Assembly: GCA_012515725.1 (NCBI GenBank)
Contig: JAAYXU010000079.1
Span: forward strand, 1-8,180
Direction of reading: 5' to 3'
DNA length: 8,180 nucleotides
Origin: Clostridiales bacterium
GTDB taxonomy: Bacteria; Bacillota; Clostridia; Christensenellales; UMGS416
Within the stretch, counting starts at the first letter, position 1. The number at the start of each line of letters is the position of its first letter. Shown here piece by piece: positions 7,316 through 8,180 of this stretch. The notes under the pieces were generated by a model. The model was given only the letters and a program-made list of their open reading frames with translations. It was not told where the DNA came from and ran no database searches. Both the position numbers and the translations under genes were made by a program.

Positions 7316-7359
7316 TTGACACCAGTGAAAACATAAGTGTAAAATAAGAACATCAGTTC
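7316..7359 (+). promoter_or_regulatory. Strong promoter overlapped by a LexA (SOS) box
   Basis: TTGACA (7316-7321), an 18-base spacer and TAAAAT (7340-7345) form a near-consensus sigma-A promoter whose start would fall near 7352. GAACATCAGTTC (7348-7359) fits the GAAC-N4-GTTC core of the LexA box known from Bacillus and many Clostridia, and it covers that start. LexA bound there would block transcription until DNA damage. No recognisable gene follows: the next reliable coding sequence is the oppositely oriented regulator ending at 7571. Confidence 0.65.
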
Positions 7360-7570
7360 GCATACAGGCGAGGAATCCCGCTTTTCCGGGAAAAAACCAG
7401 CGCACTGCCCTGTATACTGTATACGGTGAAAGGGAGCGGACGAGCGCGGGAGGGATGAGATACTATGAGCGCAACCTGCCGGAAACCGCACCGGGAAAAA
7501 CCGGAAGCGTTATCGATCCTGCGCGTGGAGACGGCGACGCATATCTGGATCAATCCGGAGATAGGAAACC
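7360..7570 (+). other. Gene-poor stretch downstream of the SOS promoter with a possible small ORF
   Basis: No known gene is recognisable here. A short plus-strand frame beginning ATG 7465 (MSATCRKPHREKPEAL) has a GGGAGGG ten bases upstream. Its third-position GC is about 72% over the first 36 codons, which is coding-like for this region. It then runs antisense through the end of the regulator gene to a stop at 7684-7686, giving 73 residues, and it may be a spurious or truncated gene. An alternative ATG at 7455 directly abuts the GGGAGGG and is a poorer start. The stretch also holds the dyad GTATAC-T-GTATAC at 7412-7424 and a weak TCCCG/CGGGA hairpin at 7376-7391. Confidence 0.3.
7412..7424. 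repeat. 13-bp dyad GTATAC-T-GTATAC, possible operator
   Basis: Two copies of the self-complementary hexamer GTATAC are separated by one base, giving a perfect odd-centred dyad. It lies about 60 bases downstream of the predicted SOS transcription start. Either LexA-independent regulator binding or chance could explain it; its size suits a small HTH dimer. Confidence 0.35.
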
Positions 7571-7942
7571 TCAGGGCTGCTCTTTTTTCTTCATTGCCCG
7601 GGACAATATGCTCAGAACCTGCGAAATCGTCTCCTCGGTCAGCTCGCCGTCGCGCAGAGCCGATTCGAGCACCTCGAGAACCGTGACGCCCCGGTCGCGC
7701 AGCGCCCGGGGGAGCGCATCGTCCGACAGAACGGCAGCCTGCCGAACCGTGGTGCGGCCCAACAGGTAGTCCACCGAGCACCCGAAATATCCGGCGCACG
7801 CGATGAGCACCTCGCGTCCGGGTTCCTTGACTCCCCGTTCGTATTCAGAGATCGCCGTCTGGGACAGAGCGAGCTCGCGGGCCAGCTCCACCTGGGAGAG
7901 CCCCTTTTCCTTTCTTAGCTCCTTCAGCCGTACCGAAAACAT
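7571..7942 (-). CDS. Xre/Cro-CI family helix-turn-helix regulator
   Basis: The product is 123 residues from ATG 7942 (MFSVRLKELRKEKGLSQ). Residues 4-62 form a classic HTH_3 domain: the positioning helix LSQVELARELA, the recognition helix SQTAISEYERG, and the typical ending CSVDYLLGR. Residues 75-120 form an amphipathic helical tail that may mediate dimerisation; there is no peptidase or LexA-like cleavage domain. The 7942 start is preferred because AAAAGGA lies ten bases upstream and homologues usually begin at this point. In-frame starts at 7972 and 8002 lack a ribosome site and overlap promoter elements. Such proteins are DNA-binding repressors common in prophages, integrative elements and toxin/antitoxin loci. 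The symmetric sites at 7974-7992 and 8002-8028 are natural candidates for its operators, so autoregulation is likely but inferred. Confidence 0.9.
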   Translation of the reverse strand: MFSVRLKELRKEKGLSQVELARELALSQTAISEYERGVKEPGREVLIACAGYFGCSVDYLLGRTTVRQAAVLSDDALPRALRDRGVTVLEVLESALRDGELTEETISQVLSILSRAMKKKEQP

Positions 7943-7965
7943 AGGCGCAAATTCCTTTTCTCCTC

Positions 7966-7994
7966 TTGACATATATATCTCACGGAGATATAAT
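7966..7994 (+). promoter_or_regulatory. Perfect-consensus plus-strand promoter with a dyad in its spacer
   Basis: TTGACA (7966-7971), a 17-base spacer and TATAAT (7989-7994) match the sigma-A consensus at all positions. The spacer is largely filled by the dyad TATATCTC-ACG-GAGATATA (7974-7992), which also enters the -10 box, a classic place for a repressor operator. Transcription would start near 8001 and run out of the window to the right. No gene it could serve is visible before the edge. Confidence 0.75.
7974..7992. promoter_or_regulatory. Dyad operator candidate TATATCTC-ACG-GAGATATA
   Basis: Two perfect 8-base arms surround a 3-base centre and lie between the -35 and -10 boxes of the plus-strand promoter. 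A dimeric repressor bound here would exclude RNA polymerase. The Xre-type regulator encoded next door is the obvious candidate; that link is inference. Confidence 0.55.
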
Positions 7995-8001
7995 GGCGAC
8001 A

Positions 8002-8028
8002 AGCGATAACTCCATCGGAGTTATCGCT
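8002..8028. repeat. 12-bp perfect palindrome between two facing promoters
   Basis: AGCGATAACTCC (8002-8013) and GGAGTTATCGCT (8017-8028) are exact inverted copies with a 3-base centre. The palindrome starts at the predicted +1 of the plus-strand promoter and lies at about +17 to +43 of the minus-strand one. No T-run follows on either strand, so it is not a standard terminator. It shares CTC...GAG half-sites with the dyad at 7974-7992, which favours an operator, though an RNA hairpin at the 5' end of both transcripts is equally possible. Confidence 0.6.
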
Positions 8029-8050
8029 ACATATAAATACCATGATAGCT

Positions 8051-8079
8051 ATTATACCGCCCGTATGCCCGGTTGTCAA
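8051..8079 (-). promoter_or_regulatory. Perfect-consensus promoter of the Xre-type regulator
   Basis: Read on the minus strand, TTGACA (8079-8074) is followed after 17 bases by TATAAT (8056-8051). Transcription would start near 8044 and reach the regulator ATG at 7942 after a leader of about 100 nt that includes both dyads. It faces the plus-strand promoter at 7966-7994, so the two transcripts would overlap by about 44 bases. Confidence 0.8.
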
Positions 8080-8180
8080 TCGGGCCGCGGCTTGAGTTTC
8101 CGCATTAGACGTTAACCTAACAGCAAGAAATTGAACAAGGCATGAAAGAGAGCGTCAGACAGAGCCAAAGTTAAGAAACA

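Noticed and set aside
7542..7563. Imperfect inverted repeat after the regulator gene as its terminator
   Set aside because: The arms need a 2-base bulge, the loop is only two bases and no T-run follows on the minus strand.
8142..8174. Ten-residue plus-strand ORF downstream of the 7966 promoter
   Set aside because: It is very short, its AAGG is too close to the ATG to act as a ribosome site, and nothing suggests a known leader peptide.
8112..8180. Minus-strand frame entering from the right edge and ending at a TAA near 8112
   Set aside because: Only about 22 codons are visible, with no recognisable pattern, so it cannot be distinguished from a chance open frame.
1..8180. CRISPR arrays, tRNA or rRNA genes, insertion sequences
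   Set aside because: Reading the window, I saw no regularly spaced repeats, tRNA-like cloverleaf, rRNA segment or transposase-like protein.

Overview
The window looks like chromosomal DNA from a fairly GC-rich, Gram-positive, Clostridia-like bacterium. The basis is AGGAGG-type ribosome binding sites, near-consensus sigma-A promoters, a Bacillus/Clostridium-type LexA box (GAAC-N4-GTTC), a lipobox protein, and GC-rich third codon positions in most genes. I cannot place it to genus by eye.

Layout from left to right. (1) The 3' part of an AraC-family regulator, whose frame stays open to the left edge. (2) A plus-strand gene pair: a 127-residue PD-(D/E)XK-like nuclease and a 600-residue SNF2-family ATPase, joined by a 4-nt GTGA overlap. 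The first gene has a -10 box placed so that its transcript may be leaderless. (3) A short gap with a perfect 14-bp hairpin that ends the next, minus-strand gene. (4) On the minus strand, a divergent ATP-type phosphoenolpyruvate carboxykinase with its own promoter and a roughly 120-nt leader. (5) Divergently transcribed from a consensus promoter, a 721-residue predicted lipoprotein with HEAT-like repeats and an unrecognised C-terminal domain. (6) A 372-base gap holding a terminator hairpin and a strong promoter overlapped by a LexA box, with no convincing gene downstream. (7) On the minus strand, a small Xre/Cro-CI type regulator. Its upstream region holds two perfect-consensus promoters pointing at each other (TTGACA-N17-TATAAT on both strands), one dyad filling the spacer of the plus-strand promoter and a 12-bp perfect palindrome at that promoter's predicted start.

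The central part (PEP carboxykinase and HEAT lipoprotein) looks like ordinary chromosome. Two parts stand out. The nuclease/SNF2 pair is a compact unit that could act in DNA repair, recombination or defence. The right end resembles the control region of a mobile element or toxin/antitoxin-like locus: a repressor gene, face-to-face promoters, symmetric operator candidates and, 200 bases beyond the repressor gene, a separate SOS-type promoter. The genes that the plus-strand promoter would drive lie beyond the right edge, so that reading is inference.
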